The notes: generated by a model not told the origin, from the letters alone. 64,000 nt of DNA from Alcaligenaceae bacterium (GCA_947380655.1 CANCRX010000010.1:3512-67511); one strand, 5' to 3'; shown: positions 34,270-43,802, numbered from the stretch's first letter. Program-made: numbers and translations.

Positions 34270-35784
34270 TCAAACCTTTTTAAAGGCACCACCCAGCAGC
34301 AAACCTACCGGACGCTTCACGCCCAACGCGGGCTTAGCGGGAACTGAGCTGGCTTGCGCTGCTGCGGCAAGTGCTGCAGGCGATGGTTCGTAAGGCTTGG
34401 TAAAAAATTCATCAATCGGTTTTTGAGGCGCACTATAACGGCTCGGACGTGCGGAGCGATCAGCGCTGCGCTCATGACTGGCACGCTCAGGGCTGCGCTC
34501 ACCGCTACGACTGCCTGATAGACTGCGCGCGGGACGTTCGCCTGGAGTGCCTGGGCGTGCTTCGCGTGGAGCTGAGCGCGCCAACAACTCACCAGGGATT
34601 TGAAGAACACCGCGTGGCACAGTGGTTTTAATCAGTTTTTCAATATCAAGCAGGTATTTTTCTTCTGCTGGGGCATACAAAGCAATCGCTTCGCCTTTTG
34701 CACCTGCACGGCCAGTCCGGCCGATTCGATGGACGTAGTCTTCCGCGCTGTGAGGTAAGTCGTAATTGATCACGCATGGCACACCTGCTACATCCAGGCC
34801 ACGCGCAGCGACATCGGTCGCGACTAAGACTTCGAGCTCTCCGGACTTAAACGCTTCGAGCGCTTTCATGCGATCAGCCTGGGATTTATCACCATGGATG
34901 GACTCAGCACGCACGCCATCGAGTTCGAGTTGGCGCGCCAGTCTGCCACAACCGATCTTGGTATTAGAAAAAACAATCACTTGTTTTAATCCACGTGATT
35001 TCACCAGGTGCACGACTGCTGCACGCTTTGCGTCACCCGACATCGGGTAAGCAATCTGGGTCACCGTATCAGCCGTCGCATTGCGATTCGCCACTTCAAT
35101 TTCAACCGGCGAATTAAGGTAAGTGCGACCAAGCTTGCGAATTTCATTACTAAAGGTGGCCGAAAACAAAAGCGCCTGACGCTGAGCAGGCAGCAAACGA
35201 ATGATCCGATCCAGGTCCGGTAAAAAGCCCATGTCGAGCATGCGGTCTGCTTCGTCGAGCACCAGAATACCGACTTGACTCAAATTGACATTTTTTTGTT
35301 CGACATGATCGAGCAGTCGACCAGGCGTTGCGATCAAGACCTCGCAACCATTGCGCAAGGCTTCTTTTTGTGGACCGATGTCCACGCCACCAAATACTAC
35401 GGTCGATCGCAAAGGCGTATGTCGGCTGTAGCGCTTGACACTCTCGTAGACTTGATCCGCGAGTTCGCGGGTCGGGGTGAGTATCAAGGCACGTACCGGA
35501 TGGCGCGCAGGCGATGCGCTGGTATTGGCCAAGGGAATCAAACGGTGCAGAATCGGCAGCGTAAAGGCTGCAGTCTTACCGGTACCTGTCTGTGCAGCAC
35601 CCATCACATCGTTTCCGGCCATGATAGATGGCAGGGCTTGCGCCTGGATCGGTGTGGGAGTGGTGTAGCCCGTATCAATCACCGCCTGAAGCAGCGTCGG
35701 ATGCAATCCGATTTCAGCAAAAGTTGGGACGGCAGCTACGGGTGCCTCAGGAGTCAGAGCAGGAGTTTGTATGTTTGAAGTCAT
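34270..35784 (-). CDS. rhlE: DEAD-box RNA helicase, RhlE type
   Basis: This 504-residue helicase has all core motifs: Q motif 'PTPIQAQALP', Walker A 'AAQTGTGKT', 'VLDEADRMLDMGF' (DEAD), 'LFSATFSNE' (SAT) and the C-terminal 'ATDVAARGLDVAGVPCVINYDLPHSAEDYVHRIGRTGRAG'. The core ends near residue 390 and a ~110-residue tail follows that is low-complexity and rich in Arg/Ser/Glu repeats, a likely RNA-binding extension. RhlE-type enzymes take part in ribosome assembly and RNA decay. The tail is longer than the core-only forms. It is a single gene convergent with the thioredoxin-like gene. Confidence 0.93.
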   Translation of the reverse strand: MTSNIQTPALTPEAPVAAVPTFAEIGLHPTLLQAVIDTGYTTPTPIQAQALPSIMAGNDVMGAAQTGTGKTAAFTLPILHRLIPLANTSASPARHPVRALILTPTRELADQVYESVKRYSRHTPLRSTVVFGGVDIGPQKEALRNGCEVLIATPGRLLDHVEQKNVNLSQVGILVLDEADRMLDMGFLPDLDRIIRLLPAQRQALLFSATFSNEIRKLGRTYLNSPVEIEVANRNATADTVTQIAYPMSGDAKRAAVVHLVKSRGLKQVIVFSNTKIGCGRLARQLELDGVRAESIHGDKSQADRMKALEAFKSGELEVLVATDVAARGLDVAGVPCVINYDLPHSAEDYVHRIGRTGRAGAKGEAIALYAPAEEKYLLDIEKLIKTTVPRGVLQIPGELLARSAPREARPGTPGERPARSLSGSRSGERSPERASHERSADRSARPSRYSAPQKPIDEFFTKPYEPSPAALAAAAQASSVPAKPALGVKRPVGLLLGGAFKKV

Positions 35785-35892
35785 TGAATTATTTGAAGAA
35801 TATCCAAACAGTGTACCGCAGCTGCGGCAATTTGTTCGGGATTCCCCTTATATGTGGGTACAAAAGGCCTGATTACAACAACAACGGCTGGA

Positions 35893-36234
35893 TTACATAA
35901 ATAATCCAACGATCCAGCGTGTCAGCCATAGTGTCAACATTCCCGAGACTATTAGTAACAAGGCACTACGTGTCCGCATAAACACCCAAATCGAGACAAT
36001 CGCAGCAACCAGCTTGAGATCAAGCATGGGGCCATGCTGAACATTCCAAGGCAAGACCTCTGGCACGATAATCGCCGTCAGTGCCGCCAGTGGGGCGTAG
36101 CGCAATGCACTGCGTACCCTGTCTGGCAAGGGCAACAAATGTCCGACCAATAAATACGCCGCACGCGTAATCACACTGCACAGAGCCAGAAGCACAATCG
36201 CCGCAAAGACATACCAATCATCAGTCAACATCAC
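35893..36234 (-). CDS. azlD: Branched-chain amino acid exporter small subunit AzlD
   Basis: The 113-residue membrane protein has about four helices and the AzlD pattern 'ALCSVITRAAYLLVGHLLPLPDRVRSALRYAPLAAL'. With AzlC it forms a two-subunit exporter for branched-chain amino acids or their analogues. Its start overlaps the AzlC stop by four bases (ATGA), so the two are translationally coupled. The substrate range is not shown by sequence. Confidence 0.9.
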   Translation of the reverse strand: MMLTDDWYVFAAIVLLALCSVITRAAYLLVGHLLPLPDRVRSALRYAPLAALTAIIVPEVLPWNVQHGPMLDLKLVAAIVSIWVFMRTRSALLLIVSGMLTLWLTRWIVGLFM

Positions 36235-36980
36235 GCACGCTCTTTACGGAAAACTTTTTCTGCCCACATACCCGCTGCACTGCCCACTACCACAGCAGCA
36301 ATCAACCCCAGGCGCAAGGGCCATGGCTGGGTCAGCCAGGCCACCACCCCAGCAGCCAGAATGGAGACCAGTATCGGCTTATTACTAACCAAGGGCATCA
36401 TCATGGCGATCAATGCCAGCACCGCGGCAAAATCCAATGACCATGCCGTGGGTACAAAAGTCCCGAGCGCAATCCCTAGAATGGAGGATATTTGCCATAG
36501 CGACCAGGAAGACACTAAGGCGCCAAAATAAAACCAGTGTTGTTCAAGCGTGCCTTTTTTAGGTGCGTCGTTAAAGCGCGGCATGAACACGACAAAAGCA
36601 ACATCGACGCTCAAATACCCCATCACCAGGCGCTTTGGCCAGGTCATATTCTTAAAATAAGGGTGAAGTGCTGCTGCAAAAATAACAAATCTGAGATTCA
36701 CCACCATACCCGCCGCAAAAATCAGCCAGAGCGGCGCGCCAGCCATGATCAAAGGTAAAGCGGTCAGCTGAGCGGAGCCGGCATAGACCAGTAACGACAT
36801 TAAAATCGCATCGTGCTCGGTCAGGCCGGACTTCACCATCGCCACCCCCGTCACCACGCCCCATACGATCAAAGCCAGCAAGCCGGGGGAGACCGCGCGG
36901 GCGCCATCACGCATGGCGGCCAGACGCTGCGCACGCAAAGTCTGCTGCGGTGGCTCAGGGATTCGAGAAAAGTCTGTCAA
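36231..36980 (-). CDS. azlC: Branched-chain amino acid exporter large subunit AzlC
   Basis: The 249-residue inner-membrane protein has about seven helices between 30 and 240. The AzlC family blocks are 'SLLVYAGSAQLTALPLIMAGAPLWLIF' and 'VVNLRFVIFAAALHPYF'. It probably exports branched-chain amino acids with AzlD, which overlaps its stop codon. It has a long N-terminal tail (1-28) before the first helix. It faces the zf-CHCC gene across a 115-base gap with no obvious regulatory element. Its role would be to relieve amino-acid excess. Confidence 0.92.
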   Translation of the reverse strand: MTDFSRIPEPPQQTLRAQRLAAMRDGARAVSPGLLALIVWGVVTGVAMVKSGLTEHDAILMSLLVYAGSAQLTALPLIMAGAPLWLIFAAGMVVNLRFVIFAAALHPYFKNMTWPKRLVMGYLSVDVAFVVFMPRFNDAPKKGTLEQHWFYFGALVSSWSLWQISSILGIALGTFVPTAWSLDFAAVLALIAMMMPLVSNKPILVSILAAGVVAWLTQPWPLRLGLIAAVVVGSAAGMWAEKVFRKERA

Positions 36981-37095
36981 AGTGGCACCAGGAAATCAGG
37001 CACGCGACCCAGAAAAAGGTTCGCGTCAAATAAGATATTGTAGAGCGGCCGCCTTGTTACAATGTGCTATCCATTTCAACTCAATGAGAACCGTC

Positions 37096-37305
37096 ATGTC
37101 TGACAACGTCTCTGCTGGCTCAGTCGATATCCCTGTTGAGCTTCAGGCTTCTGATTTGCCCCTGCATTGCCCAGGGCCACGTGCGCCACTCTGGAGTATG
37201 CATCCACGCATTTATCTGGACATCACCAAGACCGGTTCAGTGCGCTGCCCATATTGCAGTACCGCCTACACGCTCGCCCCCGGCGCAGTCGTACACGGAC
37301 ACTAA
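37096..37305 (+). CDS. Zinc-finger (zf-CHCC) domain protein
   Basis: This 69-residue protein has a four-ligand pattern C25-x10-H36-x14-C51-x2-C54 ('HCPGP', 'MHPRIYLDITKTGSVRCPYCSTAY'). It matches the zf-CHCC family, which includes the mitochondrial complex I subunit NDUFS6. Betaproteobacterial members are uncharacterised small proteins. The ATG at 37096 is preferred over the upstream in-frame starts. The gene is followed 11 bases later by an NTF2-like gene, so they are probably one transcript. It may have an iron-sulfur or complex I assembly role, but that is inference. Confidence 0.82.
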   Translation: MSDNVSAGSVDIPVELQASDLPLHCPGPRAPLWSMHPRIYLDITKTGSVRCPYCSTAYTLAPGAVVHGH

Positions 37306-37316
37306 GGACAGTCAGC

Positions 37317-37748
37317 ATGCCAGTGATGTTTGCCACCTCCGAGGAAGCAGAACTGGCTTTCTACGATGCGCTCGAGCGAGCAGATCTGGCGCGGCTGATG
37401 CAAGTCTGGTCAGACGAAGAAGAAATCATTTGCGTGCATCCAGGCGGGCTGCGCGTGATTGGTCACCACGCTGTTCAGGAATCCTGGCAAGAAATACTCT
37501 CAAACGGTGCCCTGCATATCCGACCGTCCAATCCAGTGGTGCTACACAGCATGATGAGCGCGGTGCACTCCCTCATTGAGCAAGTTACCGTGCACGCAAC
37601 CGAGTCCACTGAAATTGCGAACTGTTATGCCACAAACGTCTATCACAAGGGCCCCACTGGCTGGCGTTTGATTATGCATCATGCTTCGGCGGCTCCTGGC
37701 GAGGCCGGCATGCTTGATTTGCATGATGTGACAGGGATGCTGCACTAA
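37317..37748 (+). CDS. NTF2/SnoaL-like fold protein
   Basis: The 143-residue protein has a helix ('SEEAELAFYDALERADLARLMQVW') followed by strands with 'IICVHPGGLRVIGHHAVQESWQEIL' and 'GWRLIMHHASAAP'. This is a typical NTF2-like/SnoaL-type half-barrel. The conserved buried histidines and tryptophan suggest a small-molecule pocket, but the function is not known. The ATG at 37317 is used; longer upstream frames overlap the zf-CHCC gene in another frame. It lies between that gene and the YheT-like hydrolase gene, 14 bases before the latter. Confidence 0.78.
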   Translation: MPVMFATSEEAELAFYDALERADLARLMQVWSDEEEIICVHPGGLRVIGHHAVQESWQEILSNGALHIRPSNPVVLHSMMSAVHSLIEQVTVHATESTEIANCYATNVYHKGPTGWRLIMHHASAAPGEAGMLDLHDVTGMLH

Positions 37749-37762
37749 CGCACCCCCTCCCC

Positions 37763-38908
37763 GTGACGGCCACCCTAGACTTAACACCCTGCCCCGTTTC
37801 CTGGTGGCTGCCTGAACGGCAGCTACAGACTCTCTACGGCGCGCTCGCCGCACACACTCACCGTGTCAGCTTTATTCGTGAGCGCATTGAAACACCAGAC
37901 GGCGACTTTCTGGATCTGGACTGGAGCGCACCGGGCCTAAAACCCCGACCAATCGCCGAATCAATCGACTTGGCCGGTACGTATTCCGCGCCCGAAAACA
38001 GCATCCCGGTCCACACACCCCACTCCCTTTCCTTACAGGACACCGGTGCGGCACGCTGGCTCACAGAGGCTGACCGTCTGACATTGCAAACCGCCCACCA
38101 GCCTGGCGAGGTCCAGGCACTCGTGATGCTGCACGGACTAGAGGGCAGCAGCAAAAGTCGCTATGTTCAGTCCATCGCCCAGTATTTCAGGGCGCGCGGG
38201 TGGGTCGTAGTCATCGCGCACTTTCGGGGCTGTTCAGGATTTCCTAATCGACTGGCTCGCGCCTATCACTCCGGTGACAGCGAAGAAGTCGCCTACATTC
38301 TGCGCTCCGTTCGCCAGTCCGTTCCGAACGCGGCCTGGCATGCCGTGGGTGTATCGCTAGGTGGAAATGCCTTGTTGAAATACCTGGGCGAATATCCCGA
38401 ACAATCAACCTGGCTTCATGCGGCCGCAGGAATCTCGGTTCCGCTTGACTTGGTCGCAGCGGGTAATCATCTGTCTGACAATCCGTTTAACCGGCATATT
38501 TACAGCCGTTATTTTTTGCGTTCACTCAAACCTAAAGTTCTGGAAAAAGCCAAACGTTTTCCTGGGGTGATTGATGTCATGCGGATTGCTCAGGCACGTG
38601 ACTTGCGTGATTTTGATGATGCTTACACGGCCCCCATGCATGGTTTTCGGGATGCGATGGATTACTGGACGCAATCCGCAAGTAAACCTTGGCTCACATC
38701 CATCCAAGTTCCAACGCTTGTTTTAAATGCACGTAATGATCCATTTTTACCTGAGCCTACGCTTCCCTCTGTCGAAAACGCCTCCTCTCAGGTGTTGCTG
38801 CATCAACCAGCCTCTGGCGGCCACGCAGGATTTGTGACAGGCCAATTTCCAGGTGATCTGAGCTGGTTACCTGGGCGACTTGCCAAATTTTTCACCTTCC
38901 ATACATAA
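37763..38908 (+). CDS. Alpha/beta hydrolase of the YheT/ABHD family
   Basis: The 381-residue protein starts at GTG. It has an alpha/beta-hydrolase core with 'QALVMLHGLEGSSKSRYVQSIAQYF', nucleophile elbow 'GVSLGGNALLKYLGE', the acid region 'LNARNDPFLP' and the final histidine in 'SGGHAGFVTG'. These blocks mark the YheT family (COG0429), related to human ABHD1/3. Substrates are unknown, though lipid-like esters are possible. It lies 14 bases after the NTF2-like gene and is the last gene of that plus-strand group. It converges with the bepA-like gene. Confidence 0.88.
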   Translation: MTATLDLTPCPVSWWLPERQLQTLYGALAAHTHRVSFIRERIETPDGDFLDLDWSAPGLKPRPIAESIDLAGTYSAPENSIPVHTPHSLSLQDTGAARWLTEADRLTLQTAHQPGEVQALVMLHGLEGSSKSRYVQSIAQYFRARGWVVVIAHFRGCSGFPNRLARAYHSGDSEEVAYILRSVRQSVPNAAWHAVGVSLGGNALLKYLGEYPEQSTWLHAAAGISVPLDLVAAGNHLSDNPFNRHIYSRYFLRSLKPKVLEKAKRFPGVIDVMRIAQARDLRDFDDAYTAPMHGFRDAMDYWTQSASKPWLTSIQVPTLVLNARNDPFLPEPTLPSVENASSQVLLHQPASGGHAGFVTGQFPGDLSWLPGRLAKFFTFHT

Positions 38909-38943
38909 ACATTTTCTCTGTCACCGTGCGTTCCAGACTGTGA

Positions 38944-40491
38944 CTACTTGAGCTTTTCAAGCAGTCTGCGATTTTCCATAATTTTTTTTGTTAGCTGACG
39001 CAACTCAACATCAATTTGCGACTGTACATAAAAATCCTGTGACAGCGTGCGCGCCTGTTGCAACTGAGTCGCCGCAGCAGGCAGGGCCCCCACCAAAATG
39101 TAATATGACGCCATCGACTGGCGAGCTGAAACCTGATCTCCCAGTCGATCTTCGCTGGTTGCGCGCATCTGGAAAAATCCAGGCTCAGCACTCGGCCAGC
39201 GCTTGACCTGCTGACTCAAAAAAGCCACTGCTTCTTTGTCTTTGCCCAGCAACTGCAAACATTGCGCAACACGTTGTGCAAAAGACCTGCGTTCAGGCCA
39301 ACGCTTCATCCCTGTCTGCGCGATATTCAAGGCGTTGCTGTTGTTTTTATTCGCCAGCTCAAGATCAATGCGCTGCAAGTCCAGATAGGGAGAGTTTGAA
39401 ATGATGGCTTGCGCTTGTTGCAAGGCGTTCGAAGCCGTCGCTAAGTCCTTACGGCTGAGGGCCGCAAAAGACAGACCATACCAGGCTGCGGCACGTCGAA
39501 CCGGACTGAGTGAGGATCGCTCAGCACGTACCTGACTCGTTTCCTCCTGGAGTTGCTCGACGGCAAGTCGCAGTGACTTAGGGTCTGTCGCTTGCAACAC
39601 ACGGGATTTTGCCCGGATAAACCAGAATTCATCCGAGGCCTGGTACCGCGCCAAAGGCAGCTGACTGATGCGGTTTTGCATGTCGGTCATACGTTGAATA
39701 CTCAACGGGTGGGTCGAGGAATATACGCCACCACCTCGACCTTCATTGAGCGAGGACGATTTCATGAGTCGGCCAAACATAATCGCCATGCCGTTGGGGT
39801 CGTAACCAGCTTTACGCAACATTTCAAACCCGGTGCGGTCCGCTTCCTGCTCAGCATCCCGGGAAAACCCAAGCTGTTGTTCAATCGCTGCTGCCTGACC
39901 AAAGGCCGCAATACCCGCGGCAAGATTGGCTCCGCCACCAGGTACCATGGCAGCCAGGAGCGCAGCCGCCATGGAGGCCAGTGCCAGATGGCCGCTTTTC
40001 TGTTGTTGCGTCAGGCCACGGGCAATATGGCGCTGCACCACGTGTGCAATCTCGTGCGCCATCACGCCGGCCAGTTCGGACTCATCTTCTGACGCAACAA
40101 TGAGGCCCGTATTAATGCCAATAAAACCACCTGGCATGGCAAAAGCGTTAATCACGTTCTCGCGCACTCCGAACGCTTCGATTTCAGGGGCGCCTCCTGG
40201 GGCATGGGCCGCGAGTTTACGCGCCATATTGTTCAAATATTGATCAATATCAGGATCACTGATGTAGTCAGGATCCCGTCGCCCCTGCTCCATGATGGCC
40301 TCGCCGAGTTTACGCTCAAGGGCTGGCGATAAATCCGCAGCCGAGGCCGGCCCAAGGGTCGGCGCACCGGTCGGCTGGGCATACACAGGACTTACCCAGA
40401 GCGGACTGACCAGTAAAGAAACCGCCAGCAAAGCTGCGATGAACTTATCTGAAAGTCTGGACACTTTAGCTAGGGACGGCTCAGGAAACAT
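38944..40491 (-). CDS. bepA: Periplasmic M48 metalloprotease with TPR domain (BepA/YfgC-like)
   Basis: The 515-residue protein has a signal peptide (about 17-40, ending VYAQ), an M48 domain with zinc motif HEIAH at 146-150 and a third-ligand region 'SRDAEQEADRTGFEML'. Tetratricopeptide-like helices follow from about 300 to the end. BepA helps or degrades stalled outer-membrane proteins such as LptD during assembly by the BAM complex. An ATG at 40491 and an upstream GTG at 40512 are both possible; neither has a clear ribosome site. It diverges from galU. The ordering of domains matches the E. coli protein. Confidence 0.9.
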   Translation of the reverse strand: MFPEPSLAKVSRLSDKFIAALLAVSLLVSPLWVSPVYAQPTGAPTLGPASAADLSPALERKLGEAIMEQGRRDPDYISDPDIDQYLNNMARKLAAHAPGGAPEIEAFGVRENVINAFAMPGGFIGINTGLIVASEDESELAGVMAHEIAHVVQRHIARGLTQQQKSGHLALASMAAALLAAMVPGGGANLAAGIAAFGQAAAIEQQLGFSRDAEQEADRTGFEMLRKAGYDPNGMAIMFGRLMKSSSLNEGRGGGVYSSTHPLSIQRMTDMQNRISQLPLARYQASDEFWFIRAKSRVLQATDPKSLRLAVEQLQEETSQVRAERSSLSPVRRAAAWYGLSFAALSRKDLATASNALQQAQAIISNSPYLDLQRIDLELANKNNSNALNIAQTGMKRWPERRSFAQRVAQCLQLLGKDKEAVAFLSQQVKRWPSAEPGFFQMRATSEDRLGDQVSARQSMASYYILVGALPAAATQLQQARTLSQDFYVQSQIDVELRQLTKKIMENRRLLEKLK

Positions 40492-40610
40492 TAATTTTTG
40501 GAAAGTTAGCACGTATAAGTTGAAGATTGAAATCTCATAAGCTTATGATAGCGGCTGTAGCAAATTGGTTCCGTTCTCCGAGCGGTTCGACTTTAAGGAT
40601 TCGTTTCATC

Positions 40611-41447
40611 ATGCGCCCAGTTCGCAAAGCAGTCTTCCCCGTGGCAGGTTTAGGTACACGATTTTTACCTGCGACCAAGGCAATGCCCAAAGAAATGTTA
40701 CCTGTTGTGGATAAACCTCTCATCCAGTATGCCGTAGAGGAAGCTGTCGCCGCAGGGATTACCGACTTGATTTTTGTAACCGGTCGTCACAAGCGTGCGA
40801 TTGAAGACCATTTCGATTCCGCTCCGGAAATGGAAGCCGAGCTCGCCCGCAAAGGCAAAGCCGAACTATTGGCCATCGTTCAGGGGATTTTGCCACCCAA
40901 CGTCAGCTGCATTTATATTCGTCAATCAGCGCCTTTGGGGCTCGGACATGCCGTGCTGACTGCAGCACCCATCGTGGGCGACGAGCCTTTTGCGGTGCTA
41001 TTAGCCGATGACTTGCTCGATGCCGATCGTCCGGTCATTGGTCAGCTGATCGATGCGGCACTGACCCATCAGGGCAGTATCCTGGGCGTACAAAACGTAC
41101 CACTCTCCGAAACAGACAAATACGGTATTGTGGCCACCGATCCCGTTGGTCCACGCACCGAGCGTGTCCGTCATATCGTAGAAAAACCCAAGCCTGACGT
41201 TGCCCCCTCTACCTTGGCCGTTGTGGGGCGTTACGTTCTCGATGCACGCATCTTTGCGCATTTGCGTCAGACGCAGGCTGGTGCCGGCGGTGAGATCCAG
41301 CTAACAGATGGTATTGCATCCCTGATGAACGAAAAACCTGTTTTTGCTCACCGTTACGATGGCATCCGCTACGACTGCGGCAACAAAGAAGGCATGTTCA
41401 GAGCCACCGTGGCACTTGCTCGAAAATATCATGGTCTGGAGCCTTGA
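40611..41447 (+). CDS. galU: UTP-glucose-1-phosphate uridylyltransferase
   Basis: The 278-residue enzyme makes UDP-glucose from UTP and glucose-1-phosphate, a precursor for surface polysaccharide and LPS. The N-terminal nucleotide motif is '[28 protein letters not shown]', with '[14 protein letters not shown]' and 'DLLDAD' around the metal site and 'YDCGNKEG' near the end. An AAGGA site lies before the ATG at 40611; the longer frame from 40527 lacks family residues. It stands alone, and a hairpin at 41472-41515 follows. Confidence 0.97.
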   Translation: MRPVRKAVFPVAGLGTRFLPATKAMPKEMLPVVDKPLIQYAVEEAVAAGITDLIFVTGRHKRAIEDHFDSAPEMEAELARKGKAELLAIVQGILPPNVSCIYIRQSAPLGLGHAVLTAAPIVGDEPFAVLLADDLLDADRPVIGQLIDAALTHQGSILGVQNVPLSETDKYGIVATDPVGPRTERVRHIVEKPKPDVAPSTLAVVGRYVLDARIFAHLRQTQAGAGGEIQLTDGIASLMNEKPVFAHRYDGIRYDCGNKEGMFRATVALARKYHGLEP

Positions 41448-41471
41448 GCTGTTTTCCTTCGAGTAAGACTA

Positions 41472-41515
41472 GAAACCGCAGCAAGGTATGCTTGAGTCAG
41501 CCTTGACGCGGTTTC
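41472..41515. terminator. Convergent hairpin between galU and the ctaG-like gene
   Basis: GAAACCGC (41472-41479) plus CAAGG (41482-41486) pair with CCTTG (41501-41505) plus GCGGTTTC (41508-41515), with a 2x2 internal loop and a 14-nt loop. The right arm covers the 3' end of the minus-strand gene. It lacks a U-tract, so it may stabilise 3' ends or act with Rho. Confidence 0.4.
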
Positions 41516-42327
41516 GGTAAACCCCAGCGCCCTTTCGCAGATAAGCGCATCAAGGTGCGCAGTGCAACCAGCAAACCGATCACCTCGGTCATCGCAGCCG
41601 GAATCCACATCGTTAATCCTCCGATCATCTGGTCGGTCTGAGCCTCCATGGCGATCGCGCGGCCGCATAAATCAAACAACGGGTATAAATCTCTTTCGGT
41701 AAACGCAATCATCGCGCCCGCAACCATCTGCGGCGCCATGGTCAGAATCGGTGAGATCACGCGCCCCCCGGGACTCATCGCAGCGGGTGGACAGGGTCGG
41801 CGATCCAGAATCAGGTTCCAGTACATAAATCCCGTAATCACTACGGACCAATTCATCAGACGGTACAAGCGCCAATCCAGCATCGAATAGAACTGCACCG
41901 AGGGGACGAGCCAGATAATGACGAGGAAAACAAAAAGTGCGGGAACAAAAATAGGGTTGGTCAGTAGCGCAATCAAAGCACGACCTGGCAAACTTTGATT
42001 GAATTTTTTTAGGCGGATGCGTACCCCCAATGGCAAGCCTGCGCGCAGGACCGAGCCAGGATAGGCCGCCATCAAGACCAGTGGCCCCGCATGGTGCAAC
42101 ACCAGATGCTGAATGCGGTGCATGAAAAACATCCGCTCGGCATAATAATCAAGCATGGTGTGCAAGGACAGGTAAAGCATCACCAATCCGACCCAGAAAA
42201 AAATCTGGCGGGCACGCGACACACGATGCACCCGCTGGCCACGGACAAACAACCACGCTGCCAACACAAAGCAGGCAATCAGTGTCGGGGACACCTCCCA
42301 GGGTTTAAGCCAGCCTATCCAGTCCAT
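41497..42327 (-). CDS. CtaG-like cytochrome oxidase assembly membrane protein
   Basis: The 276-residue protein has about seven hydrophobic helices. It has the caa3_CtaG family pattern, with conserved histidines in 'LSLHTMLDYYAERMFFMHRIQHLVLHHAGPLVLMAAYP' and 'VPSVQFYSMLDWRLYRLMNWSVV'. Members help assemble the caa3-type cytochrome oxidase, perhaps through copper or heme handling. The ATG at 42327 has an AAGG site; the longer frame begins at 42396. No oxidase subunit genes are adjacent, so its partner is not identified. It diverges from pepP. Confidence 0.86.
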   Translation of the reverse strand: MDWIGWLKPWEVSPTLIACFVLAAWLFVRGQRVHRVSRARQIFFWVGLVMLYLSLHTMLDYYAERMFFMHRIQHLVLHHAGPLVLMAAYPGSVLRAGLPLGVRIRLKKFNQSLPGRALIALLTNPIFVPALFVFLVIIWLVPSVQFYSMLDWRLYRLMNWSVVITGFMYWNLILDRRPCPPAAMSPGGRVISPILTMAPQMVAGAMIAFTERDLYPLFDLCGRAIAMEAQTDQMIGGLTMWIPAAMTEVIGLLVALRTLMRLSAKGRWGLPKPRQG

Positions 42328-42416
42328 GCACCACGCCTTGAGTCTTGTCGCCCGCGCGCATCGCGGACTAGTATTCAATTGTAGTATGTAGGTCACGACA
42401 GATTACGAGAGCATGT

Positions 42417-43787
42417 ATGACTTCCCAGGCAACACCACACTTCACGCTGCAACCACTTGATATTTCACGTTTCCAGGCACGCCGAGAGCAGTTACTCGCG
42501 TGGATGCGCAGCCAAGGGGGAGGCATCGCCGTACTCTGCACCGCACCTGAGCGGGCACGCAATCGTGACAATCACTATGTTTACCGACATGACAGTGATT
42601 TTTTTTATCTCACCGGCTTTAACGAAGCGAACGCCTGGCTAGTCCTGATTGCTGGCGACCAGAACCAGTCGATCCTCTTTTGCGAGGGTAAAAATGTTGA
42701 GATGGAGCTTTGGAATGGTGTGCGCTGGGGCCCCATTGCAGCCGCTGAACACTTTGGCTTTGAACAGGCTGAAGATGTCAGCAACTTGAACGCAAAAGCG
42801 ACTGAACTGATGCTGGGTCAAACCCGGCTTTTCACGACGATGTCCAGACCGGCGACAGCAGACTTGCTACCCACGGTGCAAACTTGGGTGACGCAGGCGG
42901 CTGCACAGACGCGTGGTCTGCGTGCCACCCCGCATCAATGGCTCGACCTGTCTGAGGTGCTTGCTGAAATGCGACTGATCAAAGATGCAGGCGAACAGCA
43001 AACCATGCGCGCAGCAGGCAAGATCTCCGCACAGGGACATGTGCGAGCGATGCAGGCGGCACAGCCCGGCAAACATGAATTCGAACTCGAGGCAGAACTG
43101 CTCTATACCTTTCGCAAACATGGTGCACAGGCCGTTGCGTACAACTGTATCGTTGCTGCGGGCTCAAACGCCTGCATCCTGCATCACGCAGCGGGCAATC
43201 GCATCATGCGAGAAGGCGATCTGGTGCTGATCGATGCGGGTTGTGAGCTCGATGGCTACGCCTCTGACATCACACGCACCTTTCCTGCGAACGGAAGGTT
43301 TTCAGGTCCTCAGCGGGCACTCTATGACATCGTACAGGCCGCTCAACAAGCAGCGATAGATTGCACTAACCCCACGCATCACTGGAATGCCGGTCACGAC
43401 GCCGCAGTGCGAATACTGACGCAAGGTTTACTGGATGAGGGACTACTCCAAGGGTCACTTGAACACGCCCTGGAGTCCTCTGCTTACAAGCCTTTTTACA
43501 TGCACCGCACCGGACACTGGCTCGGCATGGATGTGCATGACGTCGGCAGCTATCGGACCCCACCCGCATCAACAGTAGATCGTCCGTGGCGCATGCTGGA
43601 ACCGGGAATGGTGTTGACGATTGAGCCAGGTTTATACGTCAGACCCGCTGAAAATATTCCAGAGAAATTCTGGAATATCGGCATACGGATCGAAGACGAT
43701 GCCATCGTGACGGATCAGGGTTGCGAACTGATCACCCGCGACGTACCCGTTGCTGCAGAGGAAATCGAAGCGTTGATGCGTAACTGA
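42417..43787 (+). CDS. pepP: Xaa-Pro aminopeptidase
   Basis: This 456-residue enzyme removes N-terminal residues next to proline. It has an N-terminal creatinase-like domain (1-170) and a pita-bread domain with metal ligands in 'DAGCELDGYASDITRTF', 'HRTGHWLGMDVHDVG' and 'IEPGLYV', and the final glutamate in 'GIRIEDD'. The length matches E. coli PepP (441). The ATG is within an apparent promoter-free 89-base gap from ctaG. A TM2 protein converges with it and a UbiH-like gene follows, a gene order that recurs in this bacterial group. Confidence 0.95.
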   Translation: MTSQATPHFTLQPLDISRFQARREQLLAWMRSQGGGIAVLCTAPERARNRDNHYVYRHDSDFFYLTGFNEANAWLVLIAGDQNQSILFCEGKNVEMELWNGVRWGPIAAAEHFGFEQAEDVSNLNAKATELMLGQTRLFTTMSRPATADLLPTVQTWVTQAAAQTRGLRATPHQWLDLSEVLAEMRLIKDAGEQQTMRAAGKISAQGHVRAMQAAQPGKHEFELEAELLYTFRKHGAQAVAYNCIVAAGSNACILHHAAGNRIMREGDLVLIDAGCELDGYASDITRTFPANGRFSGPQRALYDIVQAAQQAAIDCTNPTHHWNAGHDAAVRILTQGLLDEGLLQGSLEHALESSAYKPFYMHRTGHWLGMDVHDVGSYRTPPASTVDRPWRMLEPGMVLTIEPGLYVRPAENIPEKFWNIGIRIEDDAIVTDQGCELITRDVPVAAEEIEALMRN

Positions 43788-43802
43788 AGGCAGTCGGGGC
43801 GC

